A stretch of 21,677 nt of DNA from GWA1-39-11 sp964640435. GTDB taxonomy: Bacteria; Patescibacteriota; Microgenomatia; Levybacterales; GWA1-39-11. Position numbers and translations under genes: made by a program. The notes under the pieces are model-generated. The model was not told the DNA's origin, did not search any database, and worked only from the letters and a program-made list of their open reading frames with translations. The stretch covers positions 1 to 21,677 of the forward strand of contig CAZXFJ010000015.1 of the NCBI GenBank assembly GCA_964640435.1, written 5' to 3'. This document shows, piece by piece, positions 16,422 to 21,677 of this stretch (positions are counted from its first letter, which is position 1; each line of letters begins with the position of its first letter).

Positions 16422-17150
16422 TTAGTAAGTAGGAGTTTCTCCATATACAGTTACTACTGTTCCTGGATCTTTTGCTGTAGCGTAGGTTACATTTCCAAGA
16501 GTTATAGGATTTGCGAAGTCAAATATTTTTTGAGCGTCCTCTGGTCTCATGTTTACACACCCATGACTCATTGGGTGACCAAAGTTATTGTGCCAATATG
16601 CTCCGTGAATACTATATCCATCAGACTTTGGAACTTTTGAATTGTAGTAGAACATCGTATATGGAACGTTTGGAAGATCGTAATAGTCAGCTCCTGATCC
16701 ACCACTCATTCTTGTATATCTAAGCTTTATCCAAATATTAAAGTCTCCGGTCGGTGTATGGTTCCATTTACCAGTTGAAACTAAGAATTTATATACCAAA
16801 TTGTCTCCTTCGTATGCATAAAGTGTTTGATTAGTTAAATCTACATAAATATGTTTTGAAGAGGTAGACTCACCCAAAACTCTTGTTCCGAACGTTGTTG
16901 CCGCAACAAGTGGTGGTGGTTCAACTTTCTGACCTAAATATAAACCTTTTGCATCTGCTTCATACTCTCCACTAAGATTTCTTATACAGGAAATGGAATT
17001 TGCACATACGTGATCTGTATTTTTAATTAAACCAAATGCAATTCCAGCGCTAAACAACAGAACAAAACAACCAAAAAGAGCTTTTATGAAACTGCCTGTG
17101 GATCGCCTCTTTGAGGATTTTACCTTGCTCTTTTGTTTTTTTTTGGGCAT
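16422..17150 (-). CDS. Membrane-anchored L,D-transpeptidase (YkuD domain)
   Basis: The 242-residue protein has a very basic N-terminus (about 1-19), one membrane helix (about 21-42), a short linker and a YkuD domain at about 99-236. The active-site block is HGAYWHNNFGHPMSHGCVNM with H182, H196 and nucleophile C198 (SHGCVNMR). YTRMSGG and a TPTGDF turn are also typical. Such enzymes form 3-3 peptidoglycan crosslinks or attach proteins to the wall using an mDAP-type stem. The catalytic domain would lie outside the membrane. A probable leaderless promoter precedes it, and the desaturase-like gene follows 27 nt later. The start is supported by the basic/hydrophobic N-terminus and promoter spacing. 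Confidence 0.95.
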   Translation of the reverse strand: MPKKKQKSKVKSSKRRSTGSFIKALFGCFVLLFSAGIAFGLIKNTDHVCANSISCIRNLSGEYEADAKGLYLGQKVEPPPLVAATTFGTRVLGESTSSKHIYVDLTNQTLYAYEGDNLVYKFLVSTGKWNHTPTGDFNIWIKLRYTRMSGGSGADYYDLPNVPYTMFYYNSKVPKSDGYSIHGAYWHNNFGHPMSHGCVNMRPEDAQKIFDFANPITLGNVTYATAKDPGTVVTVYGETPTY

Positions 17151-17156
17151 ATATTC

Positions 17157-17185
17157 ATGTTATGTAAACCCTATACAAAAAACAA
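17157..17185 (-). promoter_or_regulatory. Probable leaderless promoter of the L,D-transpeptidase gene
   Basis: On the minus strand TTGTTT (17185-17180), a 17-nt spacer and TAACAT (17162-17157, 4/6) are followed by 6 nt and the ATG at 17150. There is no Shine-Dalgarno site. The hexamers are weak individually; the argument is the 17-nt spacing plus the same -10-to-ATG distance as at the Rpf-like gene. Confidence 0.35.
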
Positions 17186-17201
17186 GTAGTTTTCACGCTC
17201 T

Positions 17202-17230
17202 TTGCGCTATAGGATGACCTATGGTAGAAT
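17202..17230 (+). promoter_or_regulatory. Promoter of the G+C-rich two-gene cassette
   Basis: TTGCGC (17202-17207), a 17-nt spacer and TAGAAT (17225-17230, 5/6) with an extended -10 TG motif (17222-17223). Transcription would start near 17237, giving a leader of about 110 nt before the GTG at 17348. This contrasts with the very short leaders of neighbouring genes. Confidence 0.5.
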
Positions 17231-17317
17231 TTGCTACTTAGAAAAAATCCTATAAGTACCGTTTATTCGGTGCATGCTTGTAGGAAGTTGTTCTTTGACT
17301 TGTTGTTTAGTGGAAGC

Positions 17318-17332
17318 CCGCGAAAAACGCGG
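17318..17332 (+). promoter_or_regulatory. Leader hairpin next to the cassette Shine-Dalgarno site
   Basis: CCGCG-AAAAA-CGCGG forms a perfect 5-bp all-G/C stem with a 5-nt loop. It ends 2 nt before the AAGGAG at 17335-17340. Within the long untranslated leader it could stabilise the mRNA or modulate ribosome access. There is no U-run, so it is not an intrinsic terminator. Confidence 0.4.
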
Positions 17333-17347
17333 AGAAGGAGTAATAAA

Positions 17348-17581
17348 GTGATTGACGGCTTCATCTTGGTAAAAACGGAGGACAACGCATTGAACAAGGT
17401 TGTCGATAGTCTCGAAGAAATGGGCAAAATGTGGCCTATCGAGAAGACCGAAGGACCATACAACATCATTGCGATTGCTCACACGAACAGTGTGCAAGAA
17501 ATGGGGGACATTGCCCAGGTGGTGAAAGAGCTCGACGGAGTAAGTTCCGCGGAACTCTGTTTCTCAGTAAAACTACGGTAA
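17348..17581 (+). CDS. Stand-alone RAM (Lrp/AsnC ligand-binding) domain protein
   Basis: The 77-residue protein has the alternating beta-alpha-beta pattern of the Lrp/AsnC C-terminal ligand-binding (RAM, ACT-like) domain (PF01037 type): IDGFILVKTED, NKVVDSLEEMG, the IEKTEGPYNIIAIAH strand-turn (family pattern tGpyDiia) and VVKELDGVSSAELCFSV (family pattern gVxxtxt). It lacks the helix-turn-helix, so it would bind a small ligand, often as an oligomer, without DNA contact of its own. I chose GTG at 17348 because AAGGAG (17335-17340) lies 7 nt upstream; an earlier TTG at 17231 has no support. It is G+C-richer than its neighbours. It ends 12 nt before the next gene, with which it forms a cassette. 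Confidence 0.75.
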   Translation: MIDGFILVKTEDNALNKVVDSLEEMGKMWPIEKTEGPYNIIAIAHTNSVQEMGDIAQVVKELDGVSSAELCFSVKLR

Positions 17582-17593
17582 AGGAGACGGAAA

Positions 17594-18079
17594 ATGTGCT
17601 GTAGAACAAGTGTATACCCGCTCGATATTGAAACGGCTGTGTCCGTGCTTGGCGTCGGACTTTTCGTCCCCGTCTACCGGAGTCCAGGAGATAAACTGGC
17701 TGCTGTCCATTGGGAACGTCAAATCCTGGATGAAGGTACTATTGTACATGCCTCACTTCGGGACAATGCCCTCGAACTCAACCTGGCTCCGACCATCAGC
17801 GTTTTCTCTCAGCACTACGGCAAGCGAATAGCTGCAAGTGTGTACTTTGAGATCGCTGCGAAGTACGCAGAAAAGGTGGGTGGAACCATCGTTCAGAGAG
17901 CTACCGTGATCGGCTGCAAGCCCTCATCGGCGCCTCAAGATCTCATTTTGGCTGATTATCCGACCATGCCCATGAGTTTTGACAGAATTTGTCCGGGATT
18001 CAGAGAGATTCTCAACCGCCCCTTTGAGGGTTTTGATCTCAATGATCTATTCCCGCACGATCACGACTACGATCACTAG
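17594..18079 (+). CDS. Unrecognised 161-residue protein of the G+C-rich cassette
   Basis: I do not recognise a family. The product starts Met-Cys-Cys-Arg and has no signal peptide or membrane helix. It contains mixed alpha/beta-like segments (IASVYFEIAAKYAEKVGGTIVQRATVIGC in the middle). It ends in an acidic, His-rich tail (LNDLFPHDHDYDH) that could bind metal. The start is certain: AAGGAG (17581-17586) lies 7 nt upstream, the same arrangement as the preceding RAM-domain gene. The gene is followed directly by a strong terminator. Codons favour C and G in third position (CTC, GTC, ATC), unlike neighbours, which suggests recent transfer or selection for high expression. Cooperation with the RAM-domain protein is inferred only from the shared transcript. 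Confidence 0.85.
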   Translation: MCCRTSVYPLDIETAVSVLGVGLFVPVYRSPGDKLAAVHWERQILDEGTIVHASLRDNALELNLAPTISVFSQHYGKRIAASVYFEIAAKYAEKVGGTIVQRATVIGCKPSSAPQDLILADYPTMPMSFDRICPGFREILNRPFEGFDLNDLFPHDHDYDH

Positions 18080-18086
18080 ACAACCC

Positions 18087-18118
18087 AAGCCCCACCTTCA
18101 TCATGGTGGGGCTTTTTC
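18087..18118 (+). terminator. Intrinsic terminator of the G+C-rich cassette
   Basis: A 10-bp stem AAGCCCCACC / GGTGGGGCTT with an 8-nt loop runs into a T-run. It starts 7 nt after the stop codon of the 161-residue protein. It is the only textbook intrinsic terminator I see in the window. Confidence 0.93.
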
Positions 18119-18119
18119 A

Positions 18120-18287
18120 TGCCTAAAGTATGCCTAACTGAGGCTAGACGAGGCTATTTTGTGGTAAAAAATCAACTTCGGCCTGAATTTGAGGCTAAAA
18201 ATCGTGCCTAGAGGCTAAGTTTTGAGGCTATTTTTGTGCCTATTTTACTTGACTATAAGTCCTATAGTTTGATATAATTTGAGGCTA
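18120..18287. repeat. Array of GAGGCTA and TGCCTA short repeats
   Basis: Six exact GAGGCTA copies start at 18140, 18150, 18191, 18211, 18224 and 18281. Four TGCCTA copies start at 18120, 18131, 18205 and 18237, with a related GGCCT at 18180. Several are flanked by TTTT runs. Because GCCT and AGGC are complementary, adjacent copies can form small hairpins (for example across 18206-18215). The array fills the gap between the cassette terminator and the VanW-gene promoter; the last copy lies at the predicted transcription start. Possible roles are clustered protein-binding sites, a degenerate tandem repeat or a recombination scar; the sequence does not decide. Confidence 0.75.
18249..18278 (+). 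promoter_or_regulatory. Near-consensus promoter with dyad in its spacer (VanW-domain gene)
   Basis: TTGACT (18249-18254, 5/6) and a perfect TATAAT (18273-18278) are 18 nt apart. Inside lies the dyad ACTATA-N5-TATAGT (18252-18268), which overlaps the end of the -35 and fills most of the spacer, a position where a bound regulator would block or re-orient polymerase. The expected start is near 18285, about 34 nt before the ATG at 18319. Confidence 0.7.
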
Positions 18288-18318
18288 ATGAGGGTATATT
18301 TTGCCCTTAATTTCTATT

Positions 18319-18978
18319 ATGTATAGACCTATATTTATTTTCTTAACCATAGCTATTCTTTTGGCAAAGAGTGCGATACCAACGCTCTCTCCTTTTGCGG
18401 TTACCCCTGACAAGGTTCTTGCGACCCATAGCTTTTCTTTGGAAAAAAGATATAACGATACATTCGTTAATAATGTTTTCCGTGACAATATCTTGCTTAC
18501 AATTGACTATCTAGAGGGTAAAACAAAGCCTACTCCAACTGTAGACTGGAATAATGTTGTTAGACCATTCCAATATAAGATGGTGCTAAAACCTGGTGAA
18601 ACATTCGCTTTCCATGATGACGTTTTACCTAAATATAGTGGAAAAGTTAACATGACAACCAATGCCCACTTTAACTCCCAAGAAGGATTTAAGTCTGACG
18701 GGTACCTCGTTGGAGATGGAGTTTGTCATTTAGCGTCTCTTATTTATTGGGTTGCAAAAGATGCTGGTCTTGATACATATGCTCCTGTAAGACATGATTT
18801 TGCTATCGTTCCAGAGGTTCCACGTGAATATGGAGTTTCAATTTATGCAAATCCTGGTGTTGATGCTAATGATCAACAACAAAACCTTTATATTACAAAT
18901 AATAAGGATAAAAACGTTGCTTTCGAGTTTGTTTATGACGGAAGTGACCTTAAGATTTCAGCAACTGAAGCTATCTAA
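18319..18978 (+). CDS. Anchored/secreted VanW-domain protein
   Basis: The 219-residue protein has an N-terminal hydrophobic segment (IFIFLTIAILLAKS) acting as signal or anchor, then a region with GETFAFHDDVLP. A VanW-like core follows (PF04294): DGYLVGDGVCHLASLIYWVAKDAGL, where the family has GGGxCQ-S, then a conserved RHDF, and NPGVDANDQQQNLYITNN. VanW proteins occur beside vancomycin-resistance genes and are common in wall-related loci, but their biochemical role is not established. I chose ATG at 18319 rather than TTG at 18301, giving a compact signal start (MYRPIFIF) downstream of a strong promoter. The 3' end overlaps the convergent gene by 4 bp (shared CTAA). No vanA-like resistance genes are nearby. 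Confidence 0.85.
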   Translation: MYRPIFIFLTIAILLAKSAIPTLSPFAVTPDKVLATHSFSLEKRYNDTFVNNVFRDNILLTIDYLEGKTKPTPTVDWNNVVRPFQYKMVLKPGETFAFHDDVLPKYSGKVNMTTNAHFNSQEGFKSDGYLVGDGVCHLASLIYWVAKDAGLDTYAPVRHDFAIVPEVPREYGVSIYANPGVDANDQQQNLYITNNKDKNVAFEFVYDGSDLKISATEAI

Positions 18979-19586
18979 TGCGCAAGTTGTATAACTGCTC
19001 CGCTTGGGATTTCAAACCAGAAGGAAGGCCCATTTTTACCATCTTTGGCAGCATGTACATGTAAAAGCGTGTCAGAATCCCACCCAGTAACATCGATAAG
19101 AGACAATTCTGGTTGTTTTTGAGCAAAAATTGTAGCAACGTCCATAAATTTCTCTCCATTTGCAAAAGCTGCCCCATCAGCTCTAAAAACCATATAATTT
19201 GTCATTCCCCCACCCTTTTTAACTATAAAAACAAGCTTATTATCGGGAGACCATGTATTAAATGGTAACTCTATTTTCTCACTAGCTGGAACAGTTGTCT
19301 GAAAGAGGAGTAATTTATTAGTACAGGTTGAGGTATCACAAGAATAAAGTGAATATCGCCCACTTTCTTCTTCAAGAAGTGCATTTGCTTCACCATCGGC
19401 TGAATGAACTTCAGTTTTTTTAATTTTTGGCTCTGCTGCTTGAGCTGATACTATTGTTGAGTTTTCAGATTCTTGAGAATTTGGTCTTTGGCTTATTTTC
19501 TCATTACTCCCGGTATATATGTTGTATCCTGCATATGCAATTCCAATTGCTGCAAATACTACAACCAAAAGGGCAATTTTTTTCAT
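18975..19586 (-). CDS. Small membrane-anchored extracytoplasmic protein, unknown
   Basis: The 203-residue protein begins MKKIALLVVVFAAIGIAYAGY, a typical anchor or signal helix, followed by a polar linker (about 27-65). A beta-rich domain contains one PD40/TolB-like blade motif (FNTWSPDNKLVFIVKK), two Cys in SCDTSTCTNK that could pair, and a hydrophobic strand near the end. One blade is too few for a propeller, so the resemblance may be only local. It lies 34 nt downstream of the alpha/beta-hydrolase gene and is probably in the same operon. It ends convergently with the VanW gene, sharing 4 bp. No function is recognised. Confidence 0.8.
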   Translation of the reverse strand: MKKIALLVVVFAAIGIAYAGYNIYTGSNEKISQRPNSQESENSTIVSAQAAEPKIKKTEVHSADGEANALLEEESGRYSLYSCDTSTCTNKLLLFQTTVPASEKIELPFNTWSPDNKLVFIVKKGGGMTNYMVFRADGAAFANGEKFMDVATIFAQKQPELSLIDVTGWDSDTLLHVHAAKDGKNGPSFWFEIPSGAVIQLAH

Positions 19587-19620
19587 GGGTACTATTTAGA
19601 ATAAAGCGAATTAAAAAATA

Positions 19621-20748
19621 TTACAAGTATTTCTTGAAGAAATTTACTGTGTTTTGCATTGCTGCGTTAAAACTTGCACCGCTTATGTTGTGACCTCCAG
19701 ATGGATAAATATTTAGCTCGTGAGGAATACTTGTTTTATTAAGTAAACTATTCAAATTCTCACTGTATTTTACGCTTACTACATCATCATCTACTGCATG
19801 ATTTAGACCAATTGCTCCCTTTATATCTGATAAGTAGTTTGCGGGTGCAACTTGCTTCCAAAAGTCACTTTTTGGATCAAACTGACCATATTTTTCAAAT
19901 AGTTCTCTTCTTCTTTTTTGAGTTCCTGAATCAGAAGGTAAAGGAGAATAACTATTATCATTTATTCTGTAGTCTTGAATATCAGAATACGTATACCCTG
20001 CTCCTGCCCAAATAACAACAGCAGGAATATCTGGCTTTGCAGCAATGCTTCTCATTACAATATTTCCTGCCATTGAGTGTCCCCAAAGACCAATCTTTTT
20101 AGGATTTACAAAGGAAAGACCTGATAGCGCTGAATATGCATTAAGCGTATCTATTACATACCCTTCCGAATAATATCCACCTGCTGGCTCACCTTCAGAA
20201 TTACCATGACCACGAAGATCAATTTTTAATACAACAAAACCATTTTGAGCAAGAAAGTCTACATATGCTGAGTATGCTGCTCCAAAAGTTTGATAATTTG
20301 CTGGAGGAATATACCCATGAATAAAGACGATTGCAGGAAAACCACCTTCTGGCATTTCTCCCGTTGGCTTTGTAAGCTCAGCATTAATTTTAAGTCCATC
20401 AGAATCATAACTGGTTGAATATGCTGTATAGCTTCCGTTTTTAGATACCTGATCAAGTTCATTCATTTTTCCTGTGTATTCTCGTGAACGTAAGCCTGGA
20501 ATTGTCATCTCTTTAAAAGCAAATGGTGTCGGAAGGGGTGTGTTTAATACGGGATCATCATCCGTTCTTAACGACATGTGTTTTGATGATGGCATAACAA
20601 TGATTACAACTCCGATAATAATTAGTACTATTATGGGAATCGCAGACAACAATAAAATTAACAATCTCTTTGGTTTTTTAGGTACGACAACAGGCTTTGG
20701 AAGCTGATTAGGATCAACATTTTTTTCTTGGGGCTTTTTATCTTCCAT
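19621..20748 (-). CDS. Membrane-anchored alpha/beta-hydrolase (S9-like peptidase/esterase)
   Basis: The 375-residue protein has a Lys/Pro-rich cytoplasmic start (1-27), one long membrane helix (about 29-51) and an external alpha/beta-hydrolase domain (about 100-375). The oxyanion region is FIHGY, the nucleophile elbow is GHSMAGN with S225, the acid is in NHAVDDDVV (probably D321), and the base is H353 in SGGHN. DLRGHGNSEG (177-186) is also typical. The layout resembles S9 prolyl-oligopeptidase or BAAT-type enzymes but lacks a propeller, so peptidase, esterase or thioesterase activity are all possible. The ATG overlaps the stop of the L,D-transpeptidase gene (TAATG), implying coordinated expression with wall crosslinking. 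Confidence 0.9.
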   Translation of the reverse strand: MEDKKPQEKNVDPNQLPKPVVVPKKPKRLLILLLSAIPIIVLIIIGVVIIVMPSSKHMSLRTDDDPVLNTPLPTPFAFKEMTIPGLRSREYTGKMNELDQVSKNGSYTAYSTSYDSDGLKINAELTKPTGEMPEGGFPAIVFIHGYIPPANYQTFGAAYSAYVDFLAQNGFVVLKIDLRGHGNSEGEPAGGYYSEGYVIDTLNAYSALSGLSFVNPKKIGLWGHSMAGNIVMRSIAAKPDIPAVVIWAGAGYTYSDIQDYRINDNSYSPLPSDSGTQKRRRELFEKYGQFDPKSDFWKQVAPANYLSDIKGAIGLNHAVDDDVVSVKYSENLNSLLNKTSIPHELNIYPSGGHNISGASFNAAMQNTVNFFKKYL

Positions 20749-21311
20749 TATATGTCTTCAATATAGTATCTAATTTTATTCTTCTCAGGGTCAAGCAGAT
20801 TGTATAAATATGTAATGTCTTTATCCGAATGCCTTATGCATCCAGAACTACCCAGGCTTTCCTCTGAAAGCCTTGTCTCATCTCCTGCTACACCATGCAA
20901 GCCAAAAGGTCCAGGCAATTCCCAATTACACTGTCCATCGCATTCAAGATATGGCGTCGGACCGAATGGCGCCTCCATTGTGTTTGGAACGTTAAGTTCA
21001 ATAAAGTATGGAGCTGTTTCAAGATTATCTTCTGTGGGGTATTTCTTTGTAATCAGCCAATAATCACGACCTGCCAGCTTCGGTAAAGGTGTAGGACGCC
21101 CTGTCATACCTGTTTTAACCTTAAACTTCTTAATCAAAGCGCTTTCTGAAGCGACTCCCGGAACCCCTTTGTATAAATATTCAACACCTGATTTTCTCGC
21201 AAGCTTAAACCAATATTCCGCTTGCACTACTTTCTTAGGAGGTTCTTCATGCATAAAATATGCTGCTATAAAGACGAAGGGGATAAGCAGAAGACAAAGA
21301 GCCCACTTCAT
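20748..21311 (-). CDS. Second anchored L,D-transpeptidase
   Basis: With the start at 21311 (MKWALCLLLIPFVFIAAYF) the protein is 187 residues: one membrane helix at about 2-19, then a YkuD domain. The active site is FGLHGVAGDE (H139) and SLGSSGCIRH with nucleophile C158. The SxGCIR form differs from the SHGCVN of the L,D-transpeptidase at 16422-17150, so the two are distinct members. A longer version starting at 21413 would overlap 86 bp of the convincing divergent gene at 21328, and its extra N-terminus is polar. I therefore prefer 21311; 21329 is an intermediate possibility. It heads an operon with the alpha/beta-hydrolase. Confidence 0.9.
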   Translation of the reverse strand: MKWALCLLLIPFVFIAAYFMHEEPPKKVVQAEYWFKLARKSGVEYLYKGVPGVASESALIKKFKVKTGMTGRPTPLPKLAGRDYWLITKKYPTEDNLETAPYFIELNVPNTMEAPFGPTPYLECDGQCNWELPGPFGLHGVAGDETRLSEESLGSSGCIRHSDKDITYLYNLLDPEKNKIRYYIEDI

Positions 21312-21319
21312 GGTAAAAT
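21291..21319 (+). promoter_or_regulatory. Possible leaderless promoter of the C39-like peptidase gene
   Basis: AAGACA (21291-21296, 4/6), a 17-nt spacer and TAAAAT (21314-21319, 5/6) with an extended -10 TG (21312-21313) end 8 nt before the ATG at 21328. It lies inside the start of the minus-strand L,D-transpeptidase gene. A minus-strand GATAAT (21323-21318) overlaps it and could be the -10 of that gene. Confidence 0.35.
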
Positions 21320-21327
21320 TATCACCC

Positions 21328-21677
21328 ATGAGTTTCCGCGCACTAAAACTAGCCTTATTTGGACTGCTGTTAATAGGAGCAGGTGTGGTTTTTTTGGTTT
21401 TCATAGATCGCAAGACAACGGCGAATGCAGATAATCATATCACATCAATAATAAAATCAACATTGAATCCAGGCGAAAAACCATCTCCTACTTCAATACA
21501 AATTCCAAATAAGTACGAGATCGCACGAAAACTACAAATTTTTCAATCATTTAATAATTGTGGACCTGCCAGCCTCACAATGCTTTTGTCATATTTTAGA
21601 ATAAATGAGACTCAGGAGAATTTAGGACAGAAGCTTCGTCCATACCAGGTTGCTAGTGGAGACAATGATGATAAGTC
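21328..21677 (+). CDS. Anchored C39-family-like cysteine peptidase, 3' partial
   Basis: The open frame runs from ATG at 21328 to the window end without a stop, giving 116 visible residues. Residues 1-27 are a basic/hydrophobic anchor (RALKLALFGLLLIGAGVVFLVF). A Pro/Ser/Thr linker follows, then LQIFQSFNNCGPASLTMLLSYF. That block is the active-site region of papain-like C39/C39_2 peptidases, with oxyanion Q73 and nucleophile C78 in NCGPAS. The catalytic His and Asp/Asn would lie beyond the window. Relatives cleave peptides or bacteriocin leaders; stand-alone anchored forms probably act on wall or surface peptides. It is divergent from the second L,D-transpeptidase gene with only 16 bp between the chosen starts. 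Confidence 0.82.
   Translation, partial: MSFRALKLALFGLLLIGAGVVFLVFIDRKTTANADNHITSIIKSTLNPGEKPSPTSIQIPNKYEIARKLQIFQSFNNCGPASLTMLLSYFRINETQENLGQKLRPYQVASGDNDDK

Noticed and set aside
17231..17347. TTG at 17231 as the start of the RAM-domain protein
   Set aside because: It adds 39 residues that do not fit the domain, has no Shine-Dalgarno site and would overlap the predicted transcription start. The GTG at 17348 has AAGGAG 7 nt upstream.
17594..18079. SRAP (SOS-response associated peptidase) identity for the Met-Cys protein
   Set aside because: SRAP proteins also start Met-Cys, but the expected downstream motifs, including the conserved Asn and the His-containing HxR/GLW-like blocks, are not visible.
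21312..21413. N-terminal extension of the second L,D-transpeptidase to 21413
   Set aside because: The extra 34 residues are read from DNA opposite the well-supported anchor of the C39-like protein; the inner ATG at 21311 gives a normal anchored start.

Overview
The window is a compact, A+T-rich bacterial chromosome segment (roughly a third G+C by eye). Genes abut or overlap, and no transposase, tRNA, rRNA or CRISPR array is visible. The cell-envelope content points to a monoderm-like bacterium: two L,D-transpeptidases, an Rpf-type lytic transglycosylase, a VanW-domain protein and a C39-type peptidase, all with N-terminal membrane anchors, plus a surface-polysaccharide cluster. The DnaQ/GIY-YIG fusion and the gene style fit a Candidate Phyla Radiation bacterium such as Microgenomates. 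That assignment is inference; no marker gene is present to prove it.

Layout. (1) 2-7699, plus strand: a tightly packed surface-glycan operon. It holds a flippase fused to a family 2 glycosyltransferase (5' end cut by the window), a polysaccharide pyruvyl transferase, a second GT2, and two tandem paralogous GT-C membrane glycosyltransferases; the second of these carries a C-terminal TIM-barrel glycosidase-like domain. (2) 7692-9043, minus: two small proteins (one membrane-anchored, with an 18-bp palindrome at its start; one cysteine-rich) and an anchored Rpf-like muralytic protein with its own probable leaderless promoter. (3) 9080-13734, minus: five genes, mostly joined by TAATG stop/start overlaps: a four-helix membrane protein, a YtcJ-like amidohydrolase, a choloylglycine-hydrolase-family Ntn amidase, a Nudix hydrolase and a GAP/SfLAP-family membrane protein. 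(4) 13834-15225, plus: a DEDDh exonuclease fused to a UvrC-like GIY-YIG endonuclease, divergent from the previous operon. (5) 15222-17150, minus: an L,D-transpeptidase followed by a protein whose four-helix diiron ligand spacing matches acyl-ACP desaturases.

(6) 17202-18118, plus: a distinctly G+C-richer two-gene cassette with its own promoter, two identical Shine-Dalgarno sites and a strong intrinsic terminator. It encodes a stand-alone RAM (Lrp/AsnC ligand-binding) domain and an unrecognised 161-residue protein. (7) 18120-18287: an array of GAGGCTA/TGCCTA repeats running into a near-consensus promoter with a dyad in its spacer, upstream of the VanW-domain gene. (8) 18975-21311, minus: an operon of a second L,D-transpeptidase, an anchored alpha/beta-hydrolase and a small anchored protein. 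(9) 21328-21677, plus: the 5' part of an anchored C39-like peptidase gene that runs off the window.

How the genes fit together: the first third builds and exports a pyruvylated surface glycan. Much of the rest remodels peptidoglycan and extracytoplasmic substrates. Two expression habits recur: stop/start overlap coupling inside operons, and -10 boxes only 6-8 nt upstream of the ATG for lead genes, which suggests leaderless mRNAs. Strong Shine-Dalgarno sites are rare, and two of the three clear ones lie in the G+C-rich cassette.
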